Source: Calliopsis andreniformis
Taxonomy: Eukaryota; Arthropoda; Insecta; Hymenoptera; Andrenidae
Assembly: GCF_051401765.1 (NCBI RefSeq)
Contig: NW_027480594.1
Span: 744,001 to 808,000 of the forward strand
Length of the DNA: 64,000 bases
Reading direction: 5' to 3'
Shown here: piece by piece, positions 48,896 through 61,845 of the stretch
Layout of the letters: every line of letters begins with the position of its first letter
How positions within the stretch are numbered: the stretch's first letter is position 1
Notes under the pieces: generated by a model
Seen by the model: the letters and a program-made list of their open reading frames with translations, nothing else
Databases searched by the model: none
Told to the model about the DNA's origin: nothing
Position numbers and translations under genes: made by a program

Positions 48896-49677
48896 TGAGG
48901 ATTGAGGATTGAAGGTTGAGGATTGAGGATTGAGGATTGAGGATTGAGGATTGAGGATTGAGAATTGAAGATTGAGGATTGGGGACTGAGTGTTGAGGGT
49001 TGAGTGATGAGGATTGATGTTTGTGGATAGAGATTTGAAAATTGCAGATTGAGTATTGAGTATTGAAACCTGTGAATTGAGGATATTCTATTGAGGATTG
49101 AGGATTGACAACTGATTGTTTAGGACTGAGGGCTGAAGATTGAGGATTCAGGGTTGAGGATTCAGAATGGAGGTTTGAGGACTGAGGATTGAGGATTGAG
49201 GATTGAGGATTGAGGATTGAGGATTGAGGATTGAGGATTGAGGACTGAGGATTGAGGATTGAGGATTGAGTATTGAGCATTGAGGATTGAAGATTGAGGA
49301 CTGTTGATTGAGGATTGAAGATTGAGGATTAAGGATTGAGGATTGAGGATTGAGGCTTGAGGAATGAGGATTGAGGATTGAGGATTGAGGATTGAGGACG
49401 AGGACTGACGGTTGAGGATTGTGGCTTGAGGATTGAGGATTGAGAATTGTGGATGAGGACTGAGGTTTGAGGATGAGGGCTGAGTGTTGAGGATTGGGTA
49501 TTGAGGATTGAAGAATGAGGATTGAGGATTGAGGATTGAGGATTGAGGATTGAGGATTGAGGATTGAGGATTGAAGATTGATTATTGAGGATTGAAGATT
49601 GTGGTTTGAGGACAGAGGATTGAGGCTCGAGGATTGAGGATTGAGGATTGAGGATTGAGGATTGAGGATTGAGGATT
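48896..49677 (-). repeat. 781-bp tandem duplicate, copy 2
   Basis: This is the adjacent second copy of 48115-48895. The joint between them near 48893 reads GACGATTGAGG, then GAAGGTTGAGG. The same GACGATTGAGG phrase ends copy 2 near 49678 before a different continuation, so this phrase was a recombination point at least twice. Confidence 0.8.
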
Positions 49678-51414
49678 GACGATTGAGGATTGAGGATTGA
49701 GGTTTGAGGATTGACGATGAGGGCTGAGGGTTGAGGATTGAGGTTTGAGGTCTGAGGACTGAGGATTGAGGATTGAGAATTGAGGATTGAGGATTGAGGA
49801 TTGGAGATTGAGGATTGGGTATTGAGGATTGAAGAATGAGGATTGAGGATAGAGGATTGAGGATTGGGGACTGAGGATTAAGGATTGAGGATTGAGGATT
49901 GAGGATTGAAGATTCAGTATTGAGGATTGAAGATTGAGAGTTGAGGATTGAGGATTGAACATTGAGGACTGAGTGTTGATGGTTGAGTGATGAGAATTGA
50001 TGTTTGTGGATAGAGATTTGAAGATTGCAGACTGAGTATTGAGTATTGAAAACTGTGAATTGAGGATATTCTATAGAGGATTGAGTATTGACAACTGATT
50101 GTTGAGGTCTGAGGGCTGAAGATTGAGGATGCAGGATTGAGGATTCAGGATTGAGGATTGAAGATTGAGGACTGAGGATTCAGGACTGAAGATTGAGGAT
50201 TGGGTATTGAGGATTGAAGAATGAGGATTGAGGATTGAGGATTCAGGATTGAGGATTGAGGATTGAGGATTGAGGATTGAGGATTGAGGCTTGAGGATTG
50301 AGGATTGAGGATTGAGGATTGAGGATTGAGGATTGAGGATTGAGGATTGAGGACTGAAGATTGAATATTGATGATTGAAGATTGAGGATTGAGGATTGAG
50401 GGTTGTGGATTGGGGACCAGGACTGAGGGTTGAATATTGACGTTTGAGGACTGAGGATTGAGGATTGAGGATTGAGGATTGAGGATAGAGGATTGAGGAT
50501 TGAAGATTGAGGATTGGGTATTGAGGATTGAAGAATGAGGATTGAGGATTGAGGGTTGAGGCCTGAGGATTGAGAATTGAGAACTGAGGATGAGGACTGA
50601 GGGCTGAGGGTTGAGGTTTGAGGAATGAGGATTGGGGGTTGAGGATTGAGGATTGAGGATTGAGGATTGAGGATTGAGTATCGAAGATTGAGTATTGATG
50701 ACTGAGGATTGAGGATTGAGGATTGAGGATTGAAGATTGAGTATTGAGGATTGAAGATTGAGGATTGAGTATTGAGGATCGAGGATTCAGAGTGAGGGCT
50801 GAGGGTTGAGGATTGAGGTTTGAGGATTGAGGACTGAGCATTGAGGATTGATGACTGAGTATTGAGGATTGAAGGTTGAGGATTGAGGATTGAGGATTGA
50901 GGATTGAGGATTGAGGATTGAGAATTGAAGATTGAGGATTGGGGACTGAGTGTTGAGGGTTGAGTGATGAGGATTGATGTTTGTGGATAGAGATTTGAAG
51001 ACTGCAGATTGAGTATTGAGTATTGAAACCTGTGAATTGAGGATATTCTATTGAGGACTGAGGACTGACAACTGATTGTTTAGGACTGAGGGCTGAAGAT
51101 TGAGGATTCAGGGTTGAGGATTCAGAATGGAGGTTTGAGGACTGAGGATTGAGGATTGAGGATTGAGGATTGAGGATTGAGGATTGAGGATTGAGGATTG
51201 AGGACTGAGGATTGAGGATTGAGTATTGAGCATTGAGGGTTGAAGATTGAGGACTGTTGATTGAGGATTGAAGATTGAGGATTAAGGATTGAGGATTGAG
51301 GATTGAGGCTTGAGGAATGAGGATTGAGGATTGAGGATTGAGGATTGAGGACGAGGACTGACGGTTGAGGATTGTGGCTTGAGGATTGAGGATTGAGAAT
51401 TGAGGATGAGGGCT
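49674..51414 (-). repeat. Right-half segment shared with 35340-37080
   Basis: This is the second copy of the segment at 35340, lying directly after the 781-bp tandem pair. Its left joint near 49675 (GACGATTGAGG) connects the tandem pair to this segment. Confidence 0.8.
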
Positions 51415-53216
51415 GAGTGTTGAGGATTGGGTATTGAGGATTGAAGAATGAGGATTGAGGATTGAGGATTGAGGATTGAGGATTGAGGATTGAGGATTGA
51501 GGATTGAAGATTGATTATTGAGGATTGAAGATTGTGGTTTGAGGACAGAGGATTGAGGCTCGAGGATTGAGGATTGAGGATTGAGGATTGAGGATTGAGG
51601 ATAGAGGATTTAAGATTGAGGATTGGGTATTGAGAATTGAACATTGAGGATTGAGGATTGAGGATTGAGGATTGAGGACTGAAGATTGAATATTGATTAT
51701 TGAAGATTGAGGATTGAGGATTGAGGGTTGTGGATTGGGGACCAGGACTGAGGGTTGAATATTGACGTTTGAGGACTGAGGATTGAGGATTGAGGATTGA
51801 GGATTGAGGATTGAGGATTGAGGATTGAAGATTGAGGATTGGGTATTGAGGATTGAAGAATGAGGATTGAGGATTGAGGATTGGGGCCTGAGGATTGAGA
51901 ATTGAGAACTGAGGATGAGGACTGAGGGCTGAGGGTTGAGGTTTGAGGAATGAGGATTGGGGGTTGAGGATTGAGGATTGAGGATTGAGGATTGAGGATT
52001 GAGTACTGAAGATTGAGTATTGATGACTGAGGATTGAGGATTGAGGATTGTGTATTGAGGATTGAGGATTGAGGATTGAAGATTGAGTATTGAGGATTGA
52101 AGATTGAGGATTGAGTATTGAGGATCGAGGATTCAGAATGAGGGCTGCGCGTTGAGGATTGAGGTTTGAGGATTGAGGACTGAGGATTGAGGATTGATGA
52201 CTGAGTATTGAGGATTGAAGATTGAGGATTGAGGATTGAGGATTGAGGATTGAGGATTGAGGATTGAGAATTGAAGATTGAGGATTGGGGACTGAGTGTT
52301 GAGGGTTGAGTGATGAGGATTGATGTTTGTGGATAGAGATTTGAAGATTGCAGATTGAGTGTTGAGTATTGAAACCTGTGAATTGAGGATATTCTATTGA
52401 GGATTGAAGATTGACAACTGATTGTTGAGGACTGAGGGCTGAAGATTGAGGATTCAGGGTTGAGGATTCAGAATTGAGGATTGAAGATTGAGGATTAAGG
52501 ATTGAGGATTGAGGATTGAGGTTTGAGGAATGAGGATTGAGGATTGAGGATTGAGGATTGAGGACGAGGACTGACGGTTGAGGATTGTGGCTTGAGGATT
52601 GAGGATTGAGAATTGAGGATCAGGACTGAGGTTTGAGGATGAGGGCTGAGTGTTGAGGATTGAGGTTTGAGGACTGAGGACTGAGGATTGAGGATTGAGA
52701 ATTGAGGATTGAGGATTGAGGATTGAAGATTGAGGATTGGGTATTGAGGATTGAAGAATGAGGATTGAGGATTGAGGATTGAGGTTTGAGGTACGAGGAT
52801 TGAGGATTGAGGACTGAGGACTGAGGATTGACGATTGAGTATTGAGCACTGAGGATTGACCATTGAGTATTGAAGATTGAGGGTTGATGACTGAGGATTG
52901 AGGATTGAGGTATGATGATTGCGGATTGAGTATTGAAAATTGTGTGTTGAGGATTGAATATTGAGGATTGAGGATTGAGGGTAGAGGATTGAAGATTGAG
53001 TATTGAGGGTTGAAGATTGAGGATTGAGGATTGACGATTGAGGATTGAGGATTGAGGTTTGAGGATTGACGATGAGGGCTGAGTGTTGAGGATTGAGGTT
53101 TGATGTCTGAGGACTGAGGATTGAGGATTGAGAATTGAGGATTGAGGATTGAGGATTGGAGATTGAGGATTGGGTATTGAGGATTGAAGAATGAGGATTG
53201 AGGATAGAGGATTGAG
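51350..53216 (-). repeat. Unit A, copy 1 (1867 bp)
   Basis: It begins at ACGAGGACTGACGG and ends in GGATAGAGGATTGAGG. Its landmarks (TTTAAGATTG arm near 51609, GGATTGGGGCCTGAGG near 51889, GGGCTGCGCGTTGAGG near 52141, GAGGATCAGGACTGAGG near 52616) recur 1867 bp downstream. The same GCTGCGCG and GATCAGGACT variants occur at 37836 and 38312, so A descends from the 37-39 kb segment or they share a source. Confidence 0.85.
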
Positions 53217-55083
53217 GACGAGGACTGACGGTTGAGGATTGTGGCTTGAGGATTGAGGATTGAGAATTGAGGATGAGGGCTGAGTGTTGAGGATTGGGTA
53301 TTGAGGATTGAAGAATGAGGATTGAGGATTGAGGATTGAGGATTGAGGATTGAGGATTGAGGATTGAGGATTGAAGATTGATTATTGAGGATTGAAGATT
53401 GTGGTTTGAGGACAGAGGATTGAGGCTCGAGGATTGAGGATTGAGGATTGAGGATTGAGGATTGAGGATAGAGGATTTAAGATTGAGGATTGGGTATTGA
53501 GAATTGAACATTGAGGATTGAGGATTGAGGATTGAGGATTGAGGACTGAAGATTGAATATTGATTATTGAAGATTGAGGATTGAGGATTGAGGGTTGTGG
53601 ATTGGGGACCAGGACTGAGGGTTGAATATTGACGTTTGAGGACTGAGGATTGAGGATTGAGGATTGAGGATTGAGGATTGAGGATTGAGGATTGAAGATT
53701 GAGGATTGGGTATTGAGGATTGAAGAATGAGGATTGAGGATTGAGGATTGGGGCCTGAGGATTGAGAATTGAGAACTGAGGATGAGGACTGAGGGCTGAG
53801 GGTTGAGGTTTGAGGAATGAGGATTGGGGGTTGAGGATTGAGGATTGAGGATTGAGGATTGAGGATTGAGTACTGAAGATTGAGTATTGATGACTGAGGA
53901 TTGAGGATTGAGGATTGTGTATTGAGGATTGAGGATTGAGGATTGAAGATTGAGTATTGAGGATTGAAGATTGAGGATTGAGTATTGAGGATCGAGGATT
54001 CAGAATGAGGGCTGCGCGTTGAGGATTGAGGTTTGAGGATTGAGGACTGAGGATTGAGGATTGATGACTGAGTATTGAGGATTGAAGATTGAGGATTGAG
54101 GATTGAGGATTGAGGATTGAGGATTGAGGATTGAGAATTGAAGATTGAGGATTGGGGACTGAGTGTTGAGGGTTGAGTGATGAGGATTGATGTTTGTGGA
54201 TAGAGATTTGAAGATTGCAGATTGAGTGTTGAGTATTGAAACCTGTGAATTGAGGATATTCTATTGAGGATTGAAGATTGACAACTGATTGTTGAGGACT
54301 GAGGGCTGAAGATTGAGGATTCAGGGTTGAGGATTCAGAATTGAGGATTGAAGATTGAGGATTAAGGATTGAGGATTGAGGATTGAGGTTTGAGGAATGA
54401 GGATTGAGGATTGAGGATTGAGGATTGAGGACGAGGACTGACGGTTGAGGATTGTGGCTTGAGGATTGAGGATTGAGAATTGAGGATCAGGACTGAGGTT
54501 TGAGGATGAGGGCTGAGTGTTGAGGATTGAGGTTTGAGGACTGAGGACTGAGGATTGAGGATTGAGAATTGAGGATTGAGGATTGAGGATTGAAGATTGA
54601 GGATTGGGTATTGAGGATTGAAGAATGAGGATTGAGGATTGAGGATTGAGGTTTGAGGTACGAGGATTGAGGATTGAGGACTGAGGACTGAGGATTGACG
54701 ATTGAGTATTGAGCACTGAGGATTGACCATTGAGTATTGAAGATTGAGGGTTGATGACTGAGGATTGAGGATTGAGGTATGATGATTGCGGATTGAGTAT
54801 TGAAAATTGTGTGTTGAGGATTGAATATTGAGGATTGAGGATTGAGGGTAGAGGATTGAAGATTGAGTATTGAGGGTTGAAGATTGAGGATTGAGGATTG
54901 ACGATTGAGGATTGAGGATTGAGGTTTGAGGATTGACGATGAGGGCTGAGTGTTGAGGATTGAGGTTTGATGTCTGAGGACTGAGGATTGAGGATTGAGA
55001 ATTGAGGATTGAGGATTGAGGATTGGAGATTGAGGATTGGGTATTGAGGATTGAAGAATGAGGATTGAGGATAGAGGATTGAG
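53217..55083 (-). repeat. Unit A, copy 2 (1867 bp)
   Basis: This is adjacent to copy 1 in direct orientation. At its end, GGATAGAGGATTGAGGA continues into TTGGGGACTGAGG (unit B), whereas copy 1 at the same phrase restarts unit A with ACGAGG. Confidence 0.85.
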
Positions 55084-57561
55084 GATTGGGGACTGAGGAT
55101 TAAGGATTGAGGATTGAGGATTGAGGATTGAAGATTCAGTATTGAGGATTGAAGATTGAGAGTTGAGGATTGAGGATTGAACATTGAGGACTGAGTGTTG
55201 ATGGTTGAGTGATGAGAATTGATGTTTGTGGATAGAGATTTGAAAATTGCAGACTGAGTATTGAGTATTGAAAACTGTGAATTGAGGATATTCTATAGAG
55301 GATTGAGTATTGACAACTGATTGTTGAGGTCTGAGGGCTGAAGATTGAGGATGCAGGATTGAGGATTCAGGATTGAGGATTGAAGATTGAGGACTGAGGA
55401 TTCAGGACTGAAGATTGAGGATTGGGTATTGAGGATTGAAGAATGAGGATTGAGGATTGAGGATTCAGGATTGAGGATTGAGGATTGAGGGTTGAGGATT
55501 GAGGATTGAGAATTGAGGATTGATGATTGAGTATTGAGGATTGAAGGTTGAGGATTGAGTACTGAGGATTGAGTATAGAGAATTGAGGATTGAGGATTGA
55601 GGATTGAAGATTGAGATTTGGGTATTAAGGATTGGAGAATGAGGATAGAGGATTGAGGATTCAGGATTGAGGATTGAAGATTGAGGATTGAGGATTCAGG
55701 ACTGAAGATTGAGGATTGGGTATTGGGGATTCAAGAATGAGGACTGAGGGCTGAGGGTTGAGGTTTGAGGAATGAGGATTGGGGGTTGAGGATTGAGGAT
55801 TGAGGATTGAGGATAGAGGATTGAGTACTGAAGATTGAGTATTGATGACTGAGGATTGAGGATTGAGGATTGTGGATTGAGGATTGAGGATTGAGGATTG
55901 AAGATTGAGTATTGAGGATTGAAGATTGAGGATTGAGTATTGAGGATCGAGGATTCAGAATGAGGGCTGAGGGTTGAGGATTGAGGTTTGAGGATTGAGG
56001 ACTGAGGATTGAGGATTGATGACTGAGTATTGAGGATTGAAGGTTGAGGATTGAGGATTGAGGATTGAGATTTGAGGATTGAGGATTGAGAAGTGAAGAT
56101 TGAGGATTAGGGACTGAGTGTTGAGGGTTGAGTGATGAGGATTGATGTTTGTGGATAGAGATTTGAAGATTGCAGATTGAGTATTGAGTATTGAAACTTG
56201 TGAATTGAGGATATTCTATTGAGGATTGAGGATTGACAACTGACTGTTGAGGACTGAGGGCTGAAGATTGAGGATTCAGTGTTGAGGATTCAGAATTGAG
56301 GTTTGAGGACTGAGGATTGAGGATTGAGGATTGAGGATTGAGGATTGAGGATTGAGGATTGAGAATTGAGGACTGAGGATTGAGGATTGAGTATTGAGCA
56401 TTGAGGAATGAAGATTGAGGACTGTTGATTGAGGATTGATGATTGAGGATTAAGGATTGAGGATTGAGGATTGAGGTTTGAGGAATGAGTATTGAGGATT
56501 GAGGATTGAGGATTGAGGACGAGGGCTGACGGTTGAGGATTGTGGCTTGAGGATTGAGGATTGAGAATTGAGGATGAGGACTGAGGTTTGAGGATGAGGG
56601 CTGAGTGTTGAGAATTGAGGTTTGAGGACTGAGGACTGAGGATTGAGGATTGAGAATTGAGGATTGAGGATTGAGGATTGAAGATTGAGGATTGGGTATT
56701 GAGGATTGAAGAATGAGGATTGAGGATTGAGGATTGAGGTTTGAGGTTGAGGATTGAGGATAGAGGATGAGGGCTGAGGGTTGAGGATTGAGGTTTGAGG
56801 ACTGAGGTCTGAGGATTGAGTATAGAGAATTGAGGATTGAGGATTGAGGATTGAAGATTGAGATTTGGGTATTAAGGATTGAAGAATGAGGATTGAGGAT
56901 TGAGGATTCAGGATTGAGGATTGAAGATTGAGGATTGAGGATTCAGGACTGAAGATTGAGGATTGGGTATTGGGGATTGAAGAATGAGGACTGAGGGCTG
57001 AGGGTTGAGGTTTGAGGAATGAGGATTGGGGGTTGAGGATTGAGGATTGAGGATTGAGGATTGAGGATTGAGTACTGAAGATTGAGTATTGATGACTGAG
57101 GATTGAGGATTGAGGATTGTGGATTGAGGATTGAGGATTGAGGATTGAGGATTGAGGATTGAGGACTGAGGATTGACGATTGAGTATTGAGGACTGAGGA
57201 TTGACCATTGAGTATTGAAGATTGAGGATTGATGACTGGGGATTGAGGACTGAGGTATGATGATTGCGGATTGAGTATTGAAAATTGTGTGTTGAGGATT
57301 GAATATTGAGGATTGAGGATTGAGGATAGAGGATTGAAGATTGAGTATCGAGGATTGAAGATTGAGGATTGAGGATTGACGATTGAGGATTGAGGATTGA
57401 GGTTTGAGGATTGACGATGAGGGCTGAGGGTTGAGGATTGAGGTTTGAGGTCTGAGGACTGAGGATTGAGGATTGAGAATTGAGGATTGAGGATTGAGGA
57501 TTGGAGATTGAGGATTGGGTATTGAGGATTGAAGAATGAGGATTGAGGATAGAGGATTGAG
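55084..57561 (-). repeat. Unit B, copy 1 (2478 bp)
   Basis: It begins TTGGGGACTGAGGATTAAGG and contains modules near 55284 (type 2) and 56207 (type 1). Near 56748 it crosses a deletion joint relative to 40574-41356. It ends in the same GGATAGAGGATTGAGG phrase as unit A. Confidence 0.85.
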
Positions 57562-59428
57562 GACGAGGACTGACGGTTGAGGATTGTGGCTTGAGGATTG
57601 AGGATTGAGAATTGAGGATGAGGGCTGAGTGTTGAGGATTGGGTATTGAGGATTGAAGAATGAGGATTGAGGATTGAGGATTGAGGATTGAGGATTGAGG
57701 ATTGAGGATTGAGGATTGAAGATTGATTATTGAGGATTGAAGATTGTGGTTTGAGGACAGAGGATTGAGGCTCGAGGATTGAGGATTGAGGATTGAGGAT
57801 TGAGGATTGAGGATAGAGGATTTAAGATTGAGGATTGGGTATTGAGAATTGAACATTGAGGATTGAGGATTGAGGATTGAGGATTGAGGACTGAAGATTG
57901 AATATTGATTATTGAAGATTGAGGATTGAGGATTGAGGGTTGTGGATTGGGGACCAGGACTGAGGGTTGAATATTGACGTTTGAGGACTGAGGATTGAGG
58001 ATTGAGGATTGAGGATTGAGGATTGAGGATTGAGGATTGAAGATTGAGGATTGGGTATTGAGGATTGAAGAATGAGGATTGAGGATTGAGGATTGGGGCC
58101 TGAGGATTGAGAATTGAGAACTGAGGATGAGGACTGAGGGCTGAGGGTTGAGGTTTGAGGAATGAGGATTGGGGGTTGAGGATTGAGGATTGAGGATTGA
58201 GGATTGAGGATTGAGTACTGAAGATTGAGTATTGATGACTGAGGATTGAGGATTGAGGATTGTGTATTGAGGATTGAGGATTGAGGATTGAAGATTGAGT
58301 ATTGAGGATTGAAGATTGAGGATTGAGTATTGAGGATCGAGGATTCAGAATGAGGGCTGCGCGTTGAGGATTGAGGTTTGAGGATTGAGGACTGAGGATT
58401 GAGGATTGATGACTGAGTATTGAGGATTGAAGATTGAGGATTGAGGATTGAGGATTGAGGATTGAGGATTGAGGATTGAGAATTGAAGATTGAGGATTGG
58501 GGACTGAGTGTTGAGGGTTGAGTGATGAGGATTGATGTTTGTGGATAGAGATTTGAAGATTGCAGATTGAGTGTTGAGTATTGAAACCTGTGAATTGAGG
58601 ATATTCTATTGAGGATTGAAGATTGACAACTGATTGTTGAGGACTGAGGGCTGAAGATTGAGGATTCAGGGTTGAGGATTCAGAATTGAGGATTGAAGAT
58701 TGAGGATTAAGGATTGAGGATTGAGGATTGAGGTTTGAGGAATGAGGATTGAGGATTGAGGATTGAGGATTGAGGACGAGGACTGACGGTTGAGGATTGT
58801 GGCTTGAGGATTGAGGATTGAGAATTGAGGATCAGGACTGAGGTTTGAGGATGAGGGCTGAGTGTTGAGGATTGAGGTTTGAGGACTGAGGACTGAGGAT
58901 TGAGGATTGAGAATTGAGGATTGAGGATTGAGGATTGAAGATTGAGGATTGGGTATTGAGGATTGAAGAATGAGGATTGAGGATTGAGGATTGAGGTTTG
59001 AGGTACGAGGATTGAGGATTGAGGACTGAGGACTGAGGATTGACGATTGAGTATTGAGCACTGAGGATTGACCATTGAGTATTGAAGATTGAGGGTTGAT
59101 GACTGAGGATTGAGGATTGAGGTATGATGATTGCGGATTGAGTATTGAAAATTGTGTGTTGAGGATTGAATATTGAGGATTGAGGATTGAGGGTAGAGGA
59201 TTGAAGATTGAGTATTGAGGGTTGAAGATTGAGGATTGAGGATTGACGATTGAGGATTGAGGATTGAGGTTTGAGGATTGACGATGAGGGCTGAGTGTTG
59301 AGGATTGAGGTTTGATGTCTGAGGACTGAGGATTGAGGATTGAGAATTGAGGATTGAGGATTGAGGATTGGAGATTGAGGATTGGGTATTGAGGATTGAA
59401 GAATGAGGATTGAGGATAGAGGATTGAG
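57562..59428 (-). repeat. Unit A, copy 3 (1867 bp)
   Basis: It matches copy 2 at a constant offset of 4345. Together with the following B copy it is a second 4345-bp AB unit. I saw no differences from copy 2 by eye, though I did not compare every base. Confidence 0.85.
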
Positions 59429-61845
59429 GATTGGGGACTGAGGATTAAGGATTGAGGATTGAGGATTGAGGATTGAAGATTCAGTATTGAGGATTGAAGA
59501 TTGAGAGTTGAGGATTGAGGATTGAACATTGAGGACTGAGTGTTGATGGTTGAGTGATGAGAATTGATGTTTGTGGATAGAGATTTGAAAATTGCAGACT
59601 GAGTATTGAGTATTGAAAACTGTGAATTGAGGATATTCTATAGAGGATTGAGTATTGACAACTGATTGTTGAGGTCTGAGGGCTGAAGATTGAGGATGCA
59701 GGATTGAGGATTCAGGATTGAGGATTGAAGATTGAGGACTGAGGATTCAGGACTGAAGATTGAGGATTGGGTATTGAGGATTGAAGAATGAGGATTGAGG
59801 ATTGAGGATTCAGGATTGAGGATTGAGGATTGAGGGTTGAGGATTGAGGATTGAGAATTGAGGATTGATGATTGAGTATTGAGGATTGAAGGTTGAGGAT
59901 TGAGTACTGAGGATTGAGTATAGAGAATTGAGGATTGAGGATTGAGGATTGAAGATTGAGATTTGGGTATTAAGGATTGGAGAATGAGGATAGAGGATTG
60001 AGGATTCAGGATTGAGGATTGAAGATTGAGGATTGAGGATTCAGGACTGAAGATTGAGGATTGGGTATTGGGGATTCAAGAATGAGGACTGAGGGCTGAG
60101 GGTTGAGGTTTGGGGAATGAGGATTGGGGGTTGAGGATTGAGGATTGAGGATTGAGGATAGAGGATTGAGTACTGAAGATTGAGTATTGATGACTGAGGA
60201 TTGAGGATTGAGGATTGTGGATTGAGGATTGAGGATTGAGGATTGAAGATTGAGTATTGAGGATTGAAGATTGAGGATTGAGTATTGAGGATCGAGGATT
60301 CAGAATGAGGGCTGAGGGTTGAGGATTGAGGTTTGAGGATTGAGGACTGAGGATTGAGGATTGATGACTGAGTATTGAGGATTGAAGGTTGAGGATTGAG
60401 GATTGAGGATTGAGATTTGAGGATTGAGGATTGAGAAGTGAAGATTGAGGATTAGGGACTGAGTGTTGAGGGTTGAGTGATGAGGATTGATGTTTGTGGA
60501 TAGAGATTTGAAGATTGCAGATTGAGTATTGAGTATTGAAACTTGTGAATTGAGGATATTCTATTGAGGATTGAGGATTGACAACTGACTGTTGAGGACT
60601 GAGGGCTGAAGATTGAGGATTCAGTGTTGAGGATTCAGAATTGAGGTTTGAGGACTGAGGATTGAGGATTGAGGATTGAGGATTGAGGATTGAGGATTGA
60701 GGATTGAGAATTGAGGACTGAGGATTGAGGATTGAGTATTGAGCATTGAGGAATGAAGATTGAGGACTGTTGATTGAGGATTGATGATTGAGGATTAAGG
60801 ATTGAGGATTGAGGATTGAGGTTTGAGGAATGAGTATTGAGGATTGAGGATTGAGGATTGAGGACGAGGGCTGACGGTTGAGGATTGTGGCTTGAGGATT
60901 GAGGATTGAGAATTGAGGATGAGGACTGAGGTTTGAGGATGAGGGCTGAGTGTTGAGAATTGAGGTTTGAGGACTGAGGACTGAGGATTGAGGATTGAGA
61001 ATTGAGGATTGAGGATTGAGGATTGAAGATTGAGGATTGGGTATTGAGGATTGAAGAATGAGGATTGAGGATTGAGGATTGAGGTTTGAGGTTGAGGATT
61101 GAGGATAGAGGATGAGGGCTGAGGGTTGAGGATTGAGGTTTGAGGACTGAGGTCTGAGGATTGAGTATAGAGAATTGAGGATTGAGGATTGAGGATTGAA
61201 GATTGAGATTTGGGTATTAAGGATTGAAGAATGAGGATTGAGGATTGAGGATTCAGGATTGAGGATTGAAGATTGAGGATTGAGGATTCAGGACTGAAGA
61301 TTGAGGATTGGGTATTGGGGATTGAAGAATGAGGACTGAGGGCTGAGGGTTGAGGTTTGAGGAATGAGGATTGGGGGTTGAGGATTGAGGATTGAGGATT
61401 GAGGATTGAGGATTGAGTACTGAAGATTGAGTATTGATGACTGAGGATTGAGGATTGAGGATTGTGGATTGAGGATTGAGGATTGAGGATTGAGGATTGA
61501 GGATTGAGGACTGAGGATTGACGATTGAGTATTGAGGACTGAGGATTGACCATTGAGTATTGAAGATTGAGGATTGATGACTGGGGATTGAGGACTGAGG
61601 TATGATGATTGCGGATTGAGTATTGAAAATTGTGTGTTGAGGATTGAATATTGAGGATTGAGGATTGAGGATAGAGGATTGAAGATTGAGTATCGAGGAT
61701 TGAAGATTGAGGATTGAGGATTGACGATTGAGGATTGAGGATTGAGGTTTGAGGATTGACGATGAGGGCTGAGGGTTGAGGATTGAGGTTTGAGGTCTGA
61801 GGACTGAGGATTGAGGATTGAGAATTGAGGATTGAGGATTGAGGA
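59429..61845 (-). repeat. Unit B, copy 2
   Basis: It matches 55084 onward at offset 4345. A visible difference is GGTTTGGGGAATGAGG near 60108 against GGTTTGAGGAATGAGG near 55763. The match ends near 61845, where GGAGATTGAGG of copy 1 is GAAGATTGAGG here and the sequence goes on as in 42110. Confidence 0.85.

Noticed and set aside
56450..57856. Minus-strand open frame of about 468 codons
   Set aside because: It is a repeat read-out on the C-rich strand. It spans the 783-bp deletion joint and ends at variable stops in sister copies (60795-61553 is the shorter equivalent).
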